DNA of 64,000 bases from Gluconobacter cerinus (GTDB lineage: Bacteria; Pseudomonadota; Alphaproteobacteria; Acetobacterales; Acetobacteraceae): NCBI RefSeq assembly GCF_002723935.1, contig NZ_BEWM01000005.1:62001-126000 (forward strand), written 5' to 3'. The notes below the pieces were generated by a model. It saw only the letters and a list, made by a program, of their open reading frames with translations. It ran no database searches and was not told the origin of the DNA. Positions 26,846-36,069 of this stretch are shown one piece after another (positions within the stretch are counted from its first letter, which is position 1; every line of letters starts with the position of its first letter). The position numbers were made by a program, and so were the translations under genes.

Positions 26846-27061
26846 ATGTGGGAAGAACCCTATCTAGAAACATGTTGCCGCTCGACCCTGCACCGACTTC
26901 TGCTTTGCGGCGATGCAGGGCGGCCGACAGGTCTGCGCGATCAGCCCTGCCTTGAGCGCCTGGAGCGCATGGGGTTCGTCCGCCTGCGCGAAGACGGTCG
27001 TTTTGTGATCACGGATGCCGGCATGACCCGGCATCGGCTGGAAATTGGTCCGACTGGCTGA
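26846..27061 (+). CDS. Small hypothetical protein, winged-helix-like
   Basis: A 71-residue reading frame. Residues 14-60 (LHRLLLCGDAGRPTGLRDQPCLERLERMGFVRLREDGRFVITDAGMTRH) look like the C-terminal half of a winged helix: recognition helix, two-stranded wing with DGRF, and a TDAGMTRH tail as in MarR-like proteins. It ends 2 bases before the convergent isomerase-like gene and fills the gap after pyrD, which supports a real gene. There is no clear Shine-Dalgarno sequence. The function is unknown. Confidence 0.5.
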   Translation: MWEEPYLETCCRSTLHRLLLCGDAGRPTGLRDQPCLERLERMGFVRLREDGRFVITDAGMTRHRLEIGPTG

Positions 27062-27063
27062 TG

Positions 27064-27909
27064 TCAGGCCTTGTTCCAGGCATTCTCCAGCCCCTTGCGT
27101 GATTGACTGATGAGAGCCTCAAGGTCTCCGTCATAGAGACTGTCCGGAACATCTGACGAGAAAATTTCTACGGTGCAGGCTCCTCGAAAGCCCGCCTCCC
27201 AGGTGGCGTGAAGCATGTCATGCAGAGGAATGACGCCATCGCCGGGAATGAGCCGATCCGTGGCAGAATATGGCGTCCGCCAGTCGCTCACCTGAAGAAC
27301 GTTGATTTTCTTGCCAGCTTTCAGAATGGAGCCACAGACGTCGTCTTGTTGCCAGATGTTCCAGTAATCCAGACAAAGGCCCATCGCTGGGTGGCCAACA
27401 CCCTCAATGATCTCCAGGGCCTGCTCTATCGTCCAGATTGCGCTCTCAACATTGACGGATGTGGGATTTAGCGGTTCCAGCGACAGGGAAACGCCCAGAT
27501 CAGCCGCCAGCGGGCACAAGTCCCGCAGGTAACGTGCAGTCTCATCCATGACACGATGCATGTTCCCATTGGGTGGAGCACCTGTGTTGGTGACGAAAAC
27601 GGCGCCCGGCGCATAGGGCGCAAGAGTCTCAAGGCTTTTCCTGAGGCGTGCTGCGCGCCGGGCCGGATCGGCTGGTTCGGGGGCCATCTTGCTGTCGAAG
27701 AAGGTACGGACAGAAGGCTGAATGGCGCTGATGGTCATGCCGCTGTTGGCAGCAAGAGTCATCTGTTCATGGATGCGTGCAGGGTCCAGCTTCGCTTCGC
27801 AGATCTCGATGGCCTGTACGCCTGCTGCTTTATAGCGTGCGACATCTTCTTCGAAAGACCAGGGCTGGGTAGTAAATTCGTTCATGCCGAACAGAAAGGG
27901 CAGGGACAT
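27064..27909 (-). CDS. Sugar phosphate isomerase/epimerase-like TIM barrel protein
   Basis: A 281-residue protein of the AP endonuclease 2 / xylose-isomerase-like TIM barrel family. It has AAGVQAIEICEAKLD near residues 28-42, SLSLEPLNP (metal-binding Glu) near 144-152, GLCLDYWNIWQQ (metal Asp) near 180 and VLQVSDWRTPY near 205, plus a terminal CTVEIFSSD with the last Glu. Members are sugar or hydroxypyruvate isomerases and inosose dehydratases. It is 5 bases downstream of the alpha/beta hydrolase gene, so both probably act in one small catabolic pathway; the substrate is not known. Confidence 0.8.
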   Translation of the reverse strand: MSLPFLFGMNEFTTQPWSFEEDVARYKAAGVQAIEICEAKLDPARIHEQMTLAANSGMTISAIQPSVRTFFDSKMAPEPADPARRAARLRKSLETLAPYAPGAVFVTNTGAPPNGNMHRVMDETARYLRDLCPLAADLGVSLSLEPLNPTSVNVESAIWTIEQALEIIEGVGHPAMGLCLDYWNIWQQDDVCGSILKAGKKINVLQVSDWRTPYSATDRLIPGDGVIPLHDMLHATWEAGFRGACTVEIFSSDVPDSLYDGDLEALISQSRKGLENAWNKA

Positions 27910-27914
27910 CGGAA

Positions 27915-28724
27915 TCAGCCTTTCAGGAACTCGATAACGGTCCGATTGAATTTTTCGGTTTCGTCGATGAAGACCATATGCGCGCTATCCTTGAAGAAAA
28001 CGGCTTCACAGTTCGGCATATGATCGGCCACCCAGGCTGGCCCCCCTGCGGGCAGGATTTTGTCCTTCTCCGCGACCATCATAAGGGATCGCAGGTTGAG
28101 GTGCGGCAAAACGTCCCGCCAGTCCTGTGTGGTGTGATCGGCCATCATGGCGGCGCGGGCATAGTCCGGGCTGGCGGCCATTTCCCGAAGCAGGAAAGCT
28201 TTCTCGTCTTCTGGAATGTCTTGGCTCAGGCAGTCTGCCAGATTGCCGCGGTCAAAGTTTTCAGCATCCAGAAAAACCTGCTGCTGAAGGTAAGCCAGAC
28301 CGGCCTGATCGTAGCAGGTTGCGTGACCCAGCTTCCATTCCGGAGAGTAATACTGTTTCGGCGTCTGTTGAACGAAAATGGCGCTTCTGAGCCGATCCTG
28401 CCCGAACAGTTCCAGATAGGACCAGATAACGGGGCACCCGATGGACCAGCCCAGAACGGTCGCATCTTTGAGGTTCAGTGCGCCAATCAGGTCTTGCAGG
28501 TCTGCGGCTAGTCTTGCGATGCGGTACCCGTGTTTGGGTTTGTCCGAGCGTCCGTGTCCGCGCAGATCCATGGTGATGACACGTGCATGCTCGGACAGGG
28601 CTTCGACGTTGCGGTGGAAAAACCGCCCCGAAAACGTCCATCCATGGATCAGGACGAGGGGGCGTCCATGCCCCTGTTCTTCGTAATGAATGCGTGTTCC
28701 GTCGCTCGCGGTGATGTGGGGCAT
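27915..28724 (-). CDS. Alpha/beta hydrolase
   Basis: A 269-residue hydrolase. It has the oxyanion-region LVLIHGWTFSGRFFHRN near residues 23-40, MDLRGHGRSDKPKHGYR near 52-68, the nucleophile elbow GWSIGCP (Ser near 94) and a C-terminal catalytic His in KDSAHMVFIDE. It resembles the cofactor-free perhydrolase/arylesterase group. It is the upstream partner of the isomerase-like gene and is divergent from dusB by 128 bases. Confidence 0.85.
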   Translation of the reverse strand: MPHITASDGTRIHYEEQGHGRPLVLIHGWTFSGRFFHRNVEALSEHARVITMDLRGHGRSDKPKHGYRIARLAADLQDLIGALNLKDATVLGWSIGCPVIWSYLELFGQDRLRSAIFVQQTPKQYYSPEWKLGHATCYDQAGLAYLQQQVFLDAENFDRGNLADCLSQDIPEDEKAFLLREMAASPDYARAAMMADHTTQDWRDVLPHLNLRSLMMVAEKDKILPAGGPAWVADHMPNCEAVFFKDSAHMVFIDETEKFNRTVIEFLKG

Positions 28725-28852
28725 GAAAACCTCCTGCGTCGCTGTGCAGAGTATGGAAGGGATGCAAGGCGATAGCGTTTCAGGGGCGTTAACGGTTTCG
28801 TGGCAAAGGAGCGTTTGCGCTTGAGGGAGTGCATCGGTAAATTAACAGTGTC

Positions 28853-29944
28853 ATGACAGCTTCCTCCTCTTCCGCTCCTCCGAACCGCGTTCTCGCGCCC
28901 ATTGATCTTGGCCAGGGCGTAGTGATCGAAGATCCGGTGATCCTTGCTCCGCTTTCAGGGGTTACGGATCTGCCGTTCCGCCAGCTTGCGCGCGACCTTG
29001 GCGCGGGGCTGGTCGTGTCTGAAATGATCGCATCCTGGGCAATGATCCGGGAGAACGAGAACACCATGCGCATGGCGCGTTCGGCCGGAAATGGCCCGAA
29101 TGCGGTTCAGCTCGCCGGCTGCGATCCGGATGCGATGGCGCAGGCTGCGAAGATTGCGGTTGATGGCGGTGCAAACCTTATCGACATTAATTTCGGTTGC
29201 CCCGTGAAGAAGGTCGCGATCGGCCAAATGGCGGGTTCCGCCCTGATGCGGGACGAAGTGCAGGCTGGAAAGATTCTTGAGGCTACGGCACGGGCCGTCA
29301 ATGTTCCCGTGACGCTCAAGATGCGGATGGGCTGGGATCACGACTCCCTCAATGCACCACGGCTTGCGAAAATTGCGGAAGAGAGTGGAATCCGGCTCGT
29401 GACGGTTCATGGTCGCACCCGTCAGATGTTCTATAACGGAACCGCAGACTGGCGTTTCGTCAGGACCGTAAAAGACGCCGTGGGTCTGCCGGTGATCGTG
29501 AATGGCGATATCAATACGATCCGTGATGCCCGTGAGGCGCTCCATCAGTCTGGCGCGGATGGCGTGATGATCGGTCGAGGCTGTTACGGCCGTCCATGGT
29601 TCACGGCGCAGGTGGCTCAGTCCCTGAAAACCGGGCAGGACGTTCCGGACCCGGATCTGGCAACGGAAAAGTCCATTGCCCTGCGTCACTACAGGATGAT
29701 GCTGGATCATTTCGGGGAGCGCCCCGGTCTGCGTCTGGCGCGCAAGCATGTGTCCTGGTACTCCGGCGGTCTGCCCGGCTCTGCAACATTCCGCTCCGCC
29801 ATTAATCGTGTGGATAACGCGCCGGAAGCAATCTCCATGCTGGAAGAGTTCTATGACCGGAACATCGAAGCGGGCGTTGTCCGGGACCGTGAGAACGGAC
29901 CAGCCGGCAGCATGCCGCGTGATGGATGCAGTGAAGCAGCCTGA
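28853..29944 (+). CDS. dusB: tRNA dihydrouridine synthase B
   Basis: A 363-residue FMN enzyme reducing uridine to dihydrouridine in tRNA. It has [29 protein letters not shown]-type [23 protein letters not shown] with the catalytic Cys, [24 protein letters not shown] and the C-terminal [13 protein letters not shown]. It is the nifR3 gene that heads the ntr operon in Alphaproteobacteria. It is separated from the NtrC remnant by 27 bases. Confidence 0.94.
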   Translation: MTASSSSAPPNRVLAPIDLGQGVVIEDPVILAPLSGVTDLPFRQLARDLGAGLVVSEMIASWAMIRENENTMRMARSAGNGPNAVQLAGCDPDAMAQAAKIAVDGGANLIDINFGCPVKKVAIGQMAGSALMRDEVQAGKILEATARAVNVPVTLKMRMGWDHDSLNAPRLAKIAEESGIRLVTVHGRTRQMFYNGTADWRFVRTVKDAVGLPVIVNGDINTIRDAREALHQSGADGVMIGRGCYGRPWFTAQVAQSLKTGQDVPDPDLATEKSIALRHYRMMLDHFGERPGLRLARKHVSWYSGGLPGSATFRSAINRVDNAPEAISMLEEFYDRNIEAGVVRDRENGPAGSMPRDGCSEAA

Positions 29945-29971
29945 CCGGCAAAGGTTTAGTCAGGGATGGTG

Positions 29972-30694
29972 ATGCAGGCTGAGCCCTTGCTGGCGGATGA
30001 AGCATGCCGTCCGATGTTTCTGTACGGGGCATCCCGGCTCGATCGTCAGGACGTGGCGCGTCGCCTGCACACGCATAGTACGCGGGCGCAGCAGCCTTTT
30101 GTGGTCGCTGCCCTGACAGCTACCCCCTGTGCGCTGCGCGAAGACGCTCTGTTCGGAGGGCGTGAAAGCGGCTGGTTCGAGCAGGCGCAGGGCGGGACTC
30201 TGCTTGTCGATGAGATTGACTGCCTGTGTCCGGCGTTACAGGTCCGGTTTGTTTCGGAGATTGAGCGTCCTGAGACGAATCTGCGTGTGATTGCCGCGAG
30301 CAGGCACGACCTGACCCTTCTGCTGCGGCAGGGTAACTTTCAGAGCGGTCTGCATCGCTGGTTGGCCGCATTCGAGCCGTCGCAGCGCCTCGGACCTGAG
30401 CGCATCAGTGCGGTGTGCCGCCTGCCGGGGACAGGAAATGAGCGTCCACGCGGGCTGGCGCGAGCGCTTGAGCGGCCGTTAACTGAGTATTTCGAGACCG
30501 GGCTGGAAAACGACGCGGGCGATCTGCATGCCAGTGTGGTGGGTGAAGTCGAGCGGCCGCTTATCACCATGGTCCTGCGGAGAACAGGCGGGAACCAGCT
30601 TCGCGCGGCTGCCATGCTTGGCATGAACCGCAACACGTTGCGCAAGAAAATCAGGGAACTGGATATTACGGTTCCAAAGGGAAGTGACGAGTGA
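29972..30694 (+). CDS. Degenerate NtrC-like protein, DNA-binding end retained
   Basis: A 240-residue protein at the place where ntrB and ntrC usually stand. I prefer the ATG at 29972 (AGGGA 5 bases upstream) over 29966. It has no receiver domain. Compared with NtrC, the P-loop is replaced by FLYGASRLDRQDVARRLH (no GxxxxGK lysine), and GAFTGA is missing: ALFGGRESGWFEQAQGGTL jumps directly from the ELFG-like site to the Walker B region, VDEID. The arginine-finger region is FQSGLHRWLAAF. The C-terminus is intact: RRTGGNQLRAAAMLGMNRNTLRKKIREL, the Fis-type HTH of NtrC. ATPase and sigma-54 activation should be lost while DNA binding may remain. It overlaps ntrY by 4 bases (GTGA), so it is still translated as part of the operon. 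Confidence 0.75.
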   Translation: MQAEPLLADEACRPMFLYGASRLDRQDVARRLHTHSTRAQQPFVVAALTATPCALREDALFGGRESGWFEQAQGGTLLVDEIDCLCPALQVRFVSEIERPETNLRVIAASRHDLTLLLRQGNFQSGLHRWLAAFEPSQRLGPERISAVCRLPGTGNERPRGLARALERPLTEYFETGLENDAGDLHASVVGEVERPLITMVLRRTGGNQLRAAAMLGMNRNTLRKKIRELDITVPKGSDE

Positions 30695-33057
30695 GTTTTT
30701 TTTCTCCGGGGCGTGTGCTGAGACGACTGACAAGCGCCAACGGGGTGGTTCTTCTAACCGTCATGGCACTGATTTTGGCGTTCGCGACTTTTGTCGTTCT
30801 CGCGGGCGGCATGTCACTGGCGCATCGTCCGCAGGTGCAGGCCATTATCTTCCTGCTCGACTTCATCATGCTCATGCTGATTACGGCAGCAGGGGTGGTG
30901 CAGATCGGGCGCATGATGGCAGAATGGCGGCTTGGGCTAGCCGGTGCAAGGCTTCATGCGCGCCTCATTACCCTGTTTGGAATTGTCGCTGTTGCACCGA
31001 CCATCGTCGTGGGAGCTGTTGCAGCGCTATTCTTCCATTACGGCGTGGAGATCTGGTTTTCCAATCGAGTCAGTAATGCCCTGACGGAGGCCCGCTCCGT
31101 AGCCGCGGGGTATCTGCGGGAGCATAACGACAATATCCGTACAGAAGCATTTGCGCTCGCAAATACGCTGATCCTTATTCAGAACGATGAGCTGTTCACG
31201 CACGGGACAGACCTGTTCCACAATCCATCCCGTCTGCAGGAACTGCTGGACGATGAGGTTTACGAGCGTGGTTTGACCGATGCGGAGGTCTTCGATCCGC
31301 TTACGGACAAAGTTCTGGGTGTCGGTGGTCTTCTGGGCAAGACGGACATGAATACCCTGCCGCCTTTACCGCCCAAGTCTGTGGTGGAGATGGCACGCGG
31401 GGGAGACGTCGCCATTCTCAACCGCCCTGATCAGCGCATGGTGCGCGCCATTGTCTCACTGGGCGGAAATTCGGGGCTCATGCTGGTCATTACCCGACCC
31501 GTCGATCCTGATGTCCTCGAGCATATGCGGCGTACAAACGAGCTCGTGCAGGACTACCAGCACATGATTGCCAATCGGGGCAAAACGCAGGTCACTGTCG
31601 TGGTGATCTTCGGCCTGATGGGGCTGCTGGTTTTGGCTGTTGGCATGTTGACGGGGCTTGCGCTGGCCAACCGTATTGCGAACCCGCTAGGCCTTCTCAT
31701 TCTTGCCGCAACGCGCATTTCCCAAGGTGATCTGGGTGTTCGTGTTCCGGTGCCAGCAAAGACGAGCCGCGAAAAGGACGATGAGGTTGTGGGGCTCTCC
31801 CGCGCCTTCAATCGTATGACGGACCAGCTTGAGAGTCAGCGGTCAGAACTGATGCAGGCTTACGATCAGATCAATGAGCGTCGGCGATTTACGGAAACTG
31901 TTCTGGCAGGCGTCTCGGCTGGTGTCATAGGTCTGGACCGGGGGCAGGTAATCGAACTGCCGAATAGGGCGGCTTCCGTCGTGCTCCAGCGGGATTTGCA
32001 ACCTGCAATCGGTATGAGGCTCTCTGTCAGTGTGCCGGAATTTTCAGCTTTGCTGGACAAGGCAAGGCAGGCGCCTGAACGTGTCCACACTGATGAAATT
32101 CAAGTGGATACGGATGGTGCACAGCGCCCGGGAGGACCTGGTGACGGTGGCGGTGCGGGTGCCGGACGAACACTTCTAGTGCGGATCGTGGCCGAACTCC
32201 GTGGCACGGATGTCGCCGGATATGTCGTAACCTTCGATGACATCACGGCGCTACAGTCAGCGCAGCGTAAAGCGGCCTGGGCTGACGTGGCCCGACGCGT
32301 GGCGCATGAAATCAAGAACCCCTTGACGCCAATCCAGCTTGCAGCAGAGCGGCTGAAAAGGCGCTTCCTGAAAGAAATTCAGAGCGATCCCGACACATAT
32401 ACGCAGCTTGTCGACACGATTGTCCGGCAGGTTGGAGATATCGGCCGGATGGTGGATGAGTTCTCTGCTTTTGCACGGATGCCACAACCCGTGATGCAGA
32501 ACGAGGACTTTTCCCGGATCTGCCGGGAAGCGCTGGTGCTGCAAAGAAACGCTCATCCCGACATTGTGTTCGAAACACGGGATCTGCCGCCCTCAGGGCC
32601 TATCGTTCGGTGCGATCGGCGACTCATAGGGCAGGCACTGACAAACCTTCTGCAGAATGCGGCAGATGCCATAACCATGACAGACCGCGGAAAATTGCGG
32701 GAAAACGCGTCTGACGCCCTGATGCAGCCAATTGGACACATTGTGGTGGGCTTGCACATTCGGGACGGGCATGTCCTGCTAGGGATAGAAGATGACGGGA
32801 TTGGTCTGCCGACTGGGGAACGCCACCGGTTGACCGAGCCTTATGTGACACACAAGGCGAAGGGCACAGGTCTTGGCCTTGCGATTGTCAAAAAGATCAT
32901 GGAGGACCATGCCGGGATGCTTCAGCTCACCGATCGGGACCCCGATCCGTCATCCGGACGGCGCGGGACACTCGTCACACTGTCTCTGCCTCTGGCGGAG
33001 CTGGGTGGTGCAGGAGAGAAGGAAGACCGGATCATGAGGGTGACAGATGGAACATGA
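30691..33057 (+). CDS. ntrY: NtrY-type sensor histidine kinase
   Basis: A 788-residue membrane kinase starting with GTG in the previous stop. Three hydrophobic segments lie in residues 13-115, a periplasmic domain follows, then a fourth membrane segment near 300-330 with HAMP (GLALANRIANPLGLLILAATRISQGDLGVRVP). A PAS-like region is near 395-520, with a Gly-rich insert near 475-490. The H-box is RRVAHEIKNPLTPIQLAAERLKRRF with phospho-acceptor His539; N-box NLLQNAADAI and G-boxes EDDGIGLP and KGTGLGLAIVKKIM follow. It should phosphorylate NtrX, encoded next and overlapping by 11 bases. Such pairs act in nitrogen and redox control. Confidence 0.92.
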   Translation: MSFFSPGRVLRRLTSANGVVLLTVMALILAFATFVVLAGGMSLAHRPQVQAIIFLLDFIMLMLITAAGVVQIGRMMAEWRLGLAGARLHARLITLFGIVAVAPTIVVGAVAALFFHYGVEIWFSNRVSNALTEARSVAAGYLREHNDNIRTEAFALANTLILIQNDELFTHGTDLFHNPSRLQELLDDEVYERGLTDAEVFDPLTDKVLGVGGLLGKTDMNTLPPLPPKSVVEMARGGDVAILNRPDQRMVRAIVSLGGNSGLMLVITRPVDPDVLEHMRRTNELVQDYQHMIANRGKTQVTVVVIFGLMGLLVLAVGMLTGLALANRIANPLGLLILAATRISQGDLGVRVPVPAKTSREKDDEVVGLSRAFNRMTDQLESQRSELMQAYDQINERRRFTETVLAGVSAGVIGLDRGQVIELPNRAASVVLQRDLQPAIGMRLSVSVPEFSALLDKARQAPERVHTDEIQVDTDGAQRPGGPGDGGGAGAGRTLLVRIVAELRGTDVAGYVVTFDDITALQSAQRKAAWADVARRVAHEIKNPLTPIQLAAERLKRRFLKEIQSDPDTYTQLVDTIVRQVGDIGRMVDEFSAFARMPQPVMQNEDFSRICREALVLQRNAHPDIVFETRDLPPSGPIVRCDRRLIGQALTNLLQNAADAITMTDRGKLRENASDALMQPIGHIVVGLHIRDGHVLLGIEDDGIGLPTGERHRLTEPYVTHKAKGTGLGLAIVKKIMEDHAGMLQLTDRDPDPSSGRRGTLVTLSLPLAELGGAGEKEDRIMRVTDGT

Positions 33058-34453
33058 GATTCTGATCGTCGATGACGAGCCGGATATCCGGTTCCTGATC
33101 GAAGGTATCCTGAACGACGAAGGATATGCGACCCGCACGGCCGCGAACTCCGATCAGGCTTTGGAGCTTTTCAGGGCACACAGGCCGTCCTTGGCCATTT
33201 TGGACATCTGGTTGCAGGGTTCCAAGCTGGATGGGATTGAACTGCTCAAGGTCATGCAGGCTGAAGAGCCAGGTCTGCCTACGCTGATGATTTCGGGTCA
33301 CGGCACCATTGAGACGGCTGTCGCCAGTCTTAAGCATGGTGCCTACGACTTCATTGAGAAGCCGTTCCAGTCAGATCGTCTGCTTCTGGTGGTTCAGCGT
33401 GCTTTGGAAGCTGCCCGCTTGCAGCGCGAAAATGCGGAGCTGCGACTGCGGGCCGGGCCTGAGACGACGCTATCGGGGGAAGGGGCTGCTGTTTCGGCTG
33501 TTCGTGCCCAGATCGAACGCGTGGCCCCGACCAATTCCCGGGTGCTGATTACCGGCCCGGCCGGTTCAGGCAAGGAAGTGGCCGCGCGGATGATTCATGC
33601 GCGCTCCCGTCGTGCGGAAGGTCCGTTCATCGCGCTGAACTGTGCCACGCTCGCGCCGAACCGTTTTGAAGAAGAGCTGTTCGGTCTGGATGGTACGGAC
33701 GGCCAGCCCGCACGCCGTGGCGTTCTGGAGCGTGCTCATCGCGGAACGTTGCTGCTTGATGAGGTGGCAGATATGCCGCTGGAGACGCAGGGCAAGATCG
33801 TTCGTGCCTTGCAGGACCAGACTTTTGAGCGGATTGGAGGCAACACGCGCCTCAAGGTTGATGTGCGCGTTATTGCCACGACAAACCGCGATCTTCAGTC
33901 TGAAATCATGGCGCATCGCTTCCGGGAAGATCTGTATTACCGGTTGGCTGTGGTCCCTCTGCGCATCCCTTCACTCCGGGAGCGCCGTGAAGATATTCCG
34001 GGATTGGCCAAGCACTTCCTGGAGCGTTGCGCACAGTCTTCGGGATTGCCGATCCGCGAACTTTCCGTGGATGCGCTTGCGGCGTTGCAGGCTTATGAGT
34101 GGCCCGGCAATGTGCGTGAACTGCGCAACCTGATGGAGCGTCTGCTCATCATGATGCCAGGCTCGGGGAGTGACCCCATCCGGGCGGACATGCTGCCATC
34201 CAGTATCAGCCAGGGTGCGCCGTCTATGACGCGCCTGAACTCCGGGGCGGACGTTATGAGCTTGCCGCTTCGAGAAGCCAGAGACCTGTTTGAAACGCAG
34301 TACCTACAGGTTCAGCTCATGCGGTTTGGCGGCAATATCAGCCGGACGGCCAATTTCGTCTGCATGGAACGCAGTGCATTGCATCGCAAGCTGAAGCAGC
34401 TTGGTGTTACCACACAGGAAGATCGCTCGACGTCACCGGCAGTCGGGGGATAA
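33047..34453 (+). CDS. ntrX: NtrX-type response regulator
   Basis: A 468-residue regulator. The receiver has Asp9/Asp10 and phospho-acceptor Asp53 (LAILDIWLQGS) and Lys105. The AAA+ domain has an intact P-loop ITGPAGSGKE at 168-177 and Walker B LLLDEVADMP near 236-245. The sigma-54 contact loop GAFTGA is absent: after ELFG at 210-213 comes LDGTDGQPARRG. The C-terminal Fis-type HTH is FGGNISRTANFVCMERSALHRKLKQLG. Loss of GAFTGA is, to my memory, known in other alphaproteobacterial NtrX proteins; it implies regulation without sigma-54. Confidence 0.92.
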   Translation: MEHEILIVDDEPDIRFLIEGILNDEGYATRTAANSDQALELFRAHRPSLAILDIWLQGSKLDGIELLKVMQAEEPGLPTLMISGHGTIETAVASLKHGAYDFIEKPFQSDRLLLVVQRALEAARLQRENAELRLRAGPETTLSGEGAAVSAVRAQIERVAPTNSRVLITGPAGSGKEVAARMIHARSRRAEGPFIALNCATLAPNRFEEELFGLDGTDGQPARRGVLERAHRGTLLLDEVADMPLETQGKIVRALQDQTFERIGGNTRLKVDVRVIATTNRDLQSEIMAHRFREDLYYRLAVVPLRIPSLRERREDIPGLAKHFLERCAQSSGLPIRELSVDALAALQAYEWPGNVRELRNLMERLLIMMPGSGSDPIRADMLPSSISQGAPSMTRLNSGADVMSLPLREARDLFETQYLQVQLMRFGGNISRTANFVCMERSALHRKLKQLGVTTQEDRSTSPAVGG

Positions 34454-34507
34454 ACGGGCAGTGATCCCAATTCCTTTTTTCCTCAGGGCCGGCGAGTCAA
34501 AATTATC

Positions 34508-34765
34508 GTGACGTCAGAAACTTCATCCACTTCCGCCGGAAGAGACGCTGTGCAGGAAGTTTTCCTCCAGCATCTCCATCAGATCGAGGCACCGGTCACG
34601 GTGTTTCTCGTCAATGGCGTGAAGCTTCAGGGGGTCGTAGCTCAGTTTGACAGCCACACGCTGCTGCTGCGTCGGGATGGGCATGTTCAACTCATTTACA
34701 AGCATGCCATTAGTACAATCATGCCCGTGGGAGCCCTCCCGCGGTTTGCGGACAATGAACTTTGA
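34508..34765 (+). CDS. hfq: RNA chaperone Hfq
   Basis: An 85-residue Hfq starting with GTG. Sm1 motif is [30 protein letters not shown]; Sm2 is [12 protein letters not shown] with the conserved KH. It forms a ring that matches small RNAs to mRNAs. It stands in the usual ntrX-hfq-hflX order, and its stop overlaps the hflX start by 3 bases' reading (TTGA). Confidence 0.96.
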   Translation: MTSETSSTSAGRDAVQEVFLQHLHQIEAPVTVFLVNGVKLQGVVAQFDSHTLLLRRDGHVQLIYKHAISTIMPVGALPRFADNEL

Positions 34766-36069
34766 GCGGATTTGATACCAAGAAGCCTGCCACGCGTGCT
34801 GCTGTCATTCTCCCATGGGAGAAATCGGGACAGCAGGAAGATATCCGGGCTGCAGATGCCCGTCTGGAAGAAGCAGTGGGTCTTGCGGCCTCCATCGGAC
34901 TGGTGATCGTTCGGCAGGCGGCAATTCTGCTTCGGGCGCGTCGCCCGGCAACGCTGCTGGGTAGCGGGCAGGTTGAACAGCTTGCCGAAGCCGTGAAGCT
35001 GGATCAGGTTGATGTCGTCATTATCGATGCCCGCCTGTCTCCGGGGCAGCAGCGCAATCTGGAAAAGGCGCTGGGGTGCAAGGTTATGGACCGGACAGGT
35101 CTGATCCTTGATATTTTCGGCGCCCGTGCCGCCACCCGAGAGGGTGTGTTGCAGGTCGAACTGGCCCATCTCGAATATCAGCGCTCCCGTCTTGTACGTC
35201 TGTGGACCCATCTTGAGCGTCAGCGCGGTGGCTTCGGCTTCCTTGGTGGACCGGGCGAAACGCAGATCGAAGCAGATAAGCGAATGCTCGCGGACCGGAT
35301 CGGCCGGATCAAAAAAGAGCTGGAGCAGGTTCGGCGCACACGTGGTCTGCATCGGGACGCCCGCAAGCGGGTTCCATTCCCGATTGTTGCCCTTGTGGGA
35401 TACACCAATGCGGGTAAGTCCACGCTCTTCAACGCGCTGACAGGCGCGGCAGTCCATGCTGAAAACCAGCTCTTCGCGACGCTGGACCCTACGATGCGCG
35501 CGCTGCGTTTGCCTTCAGGACGGAACGTTATCCTGTCTGACACGGTGGGATTCATCAGCGATCTGCCGACAGAACTGATTGCTGCCTTCCGGGCAACCTT
35601 GGAAGAAGTCTCGCAGGCAGATGTCATTTTGCATGTTCGTGATGTGGCTCATCCGGATAGTGCCGCTCAGCGTGCTGACGTGCTGAATGTTCTGGACGGC
35701 ATGGTGCGGGACGGCATGCTGGATGCCCAATGGCCGGAACGAACCATCGAGGTTCTGAACAAAGCAGACCTGATCGGTGGTGTCGAAGCCGTGCCGAAGC
35801 GTGACAACGCTGTGGTGATTTCGGCCATCACAGGCGATGGCATCCCGGATCTGTTCGAGACACTGGACCAGTACCTGACGCAGTCCATGCAGGATGTGAA
35901 AGTCAGTCTGTCCCTGCAGGACGGTGCAGCACTGGCCTGGCTTTACCAGCATGGCGAAGTGGTCGAGCGGTTTGATCATGAGGGCGGGATGGATGTGCAG
36001 GTCCGTCTCTTCCCCATGGACTGTGAGCGCTTTGAAATCAGCTATCCCGGACGTGCTGCTACGGCCTGA
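34762..36069 (+). CDS. hflX: Ribosome-associated GTPase HflX
   Basis: A 435-residue GTPase starting with TTG inside the hfq stop region. The N-terminal nucleotide-binding domain has [17 protein letters not shown] and [31 protein letters not shown]; the Gly-rich linker is [18 protein letters not shown]; the GTPase domain has G1 GYTNAGKS, G3 DTVGF and G4 NKAD. HflX splits stalled or heat-damaged ribosomes. Its last 28 bases overlap the convergent opgC-like gene. Confidence 0.96.
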   Translation: MSGFDTKKPATRAAVILPWEKSGQQEDIRAADARLEEAVGLAASIGLVIVRQAAILLRARRPATLLGSGQVEQLAEAVKLDQVDVVIIDARLSPGQQRNLEKALGCKVMDRTGLILDIFGARAATREGVLQVELAHLEYQRSRLVRLWTHLERQRGGFGFLGGPGETQIEADKRMLADRIGRIKKELEQVRRTRGLHRDARKRVPFPIVALVGYTNAGKSTLFNALTGAAVHAENQLFATLDPTMRALRLPSGRNVILSDTVGFISDLPTELIAAFRATLEEVSQADVILHVRDVAHPDSAAQRADVLNVLDGMVRDGMLDAQWPERTIEVLNKADLIGGVEAVPKRDNAVVISAITGDGIPDLFETLDQYLTQSMQDVKVSLSLQDGAALAWLYQHGEVVERFDHEGGMDVQVRLFPMDCERFEISYPGRAATA

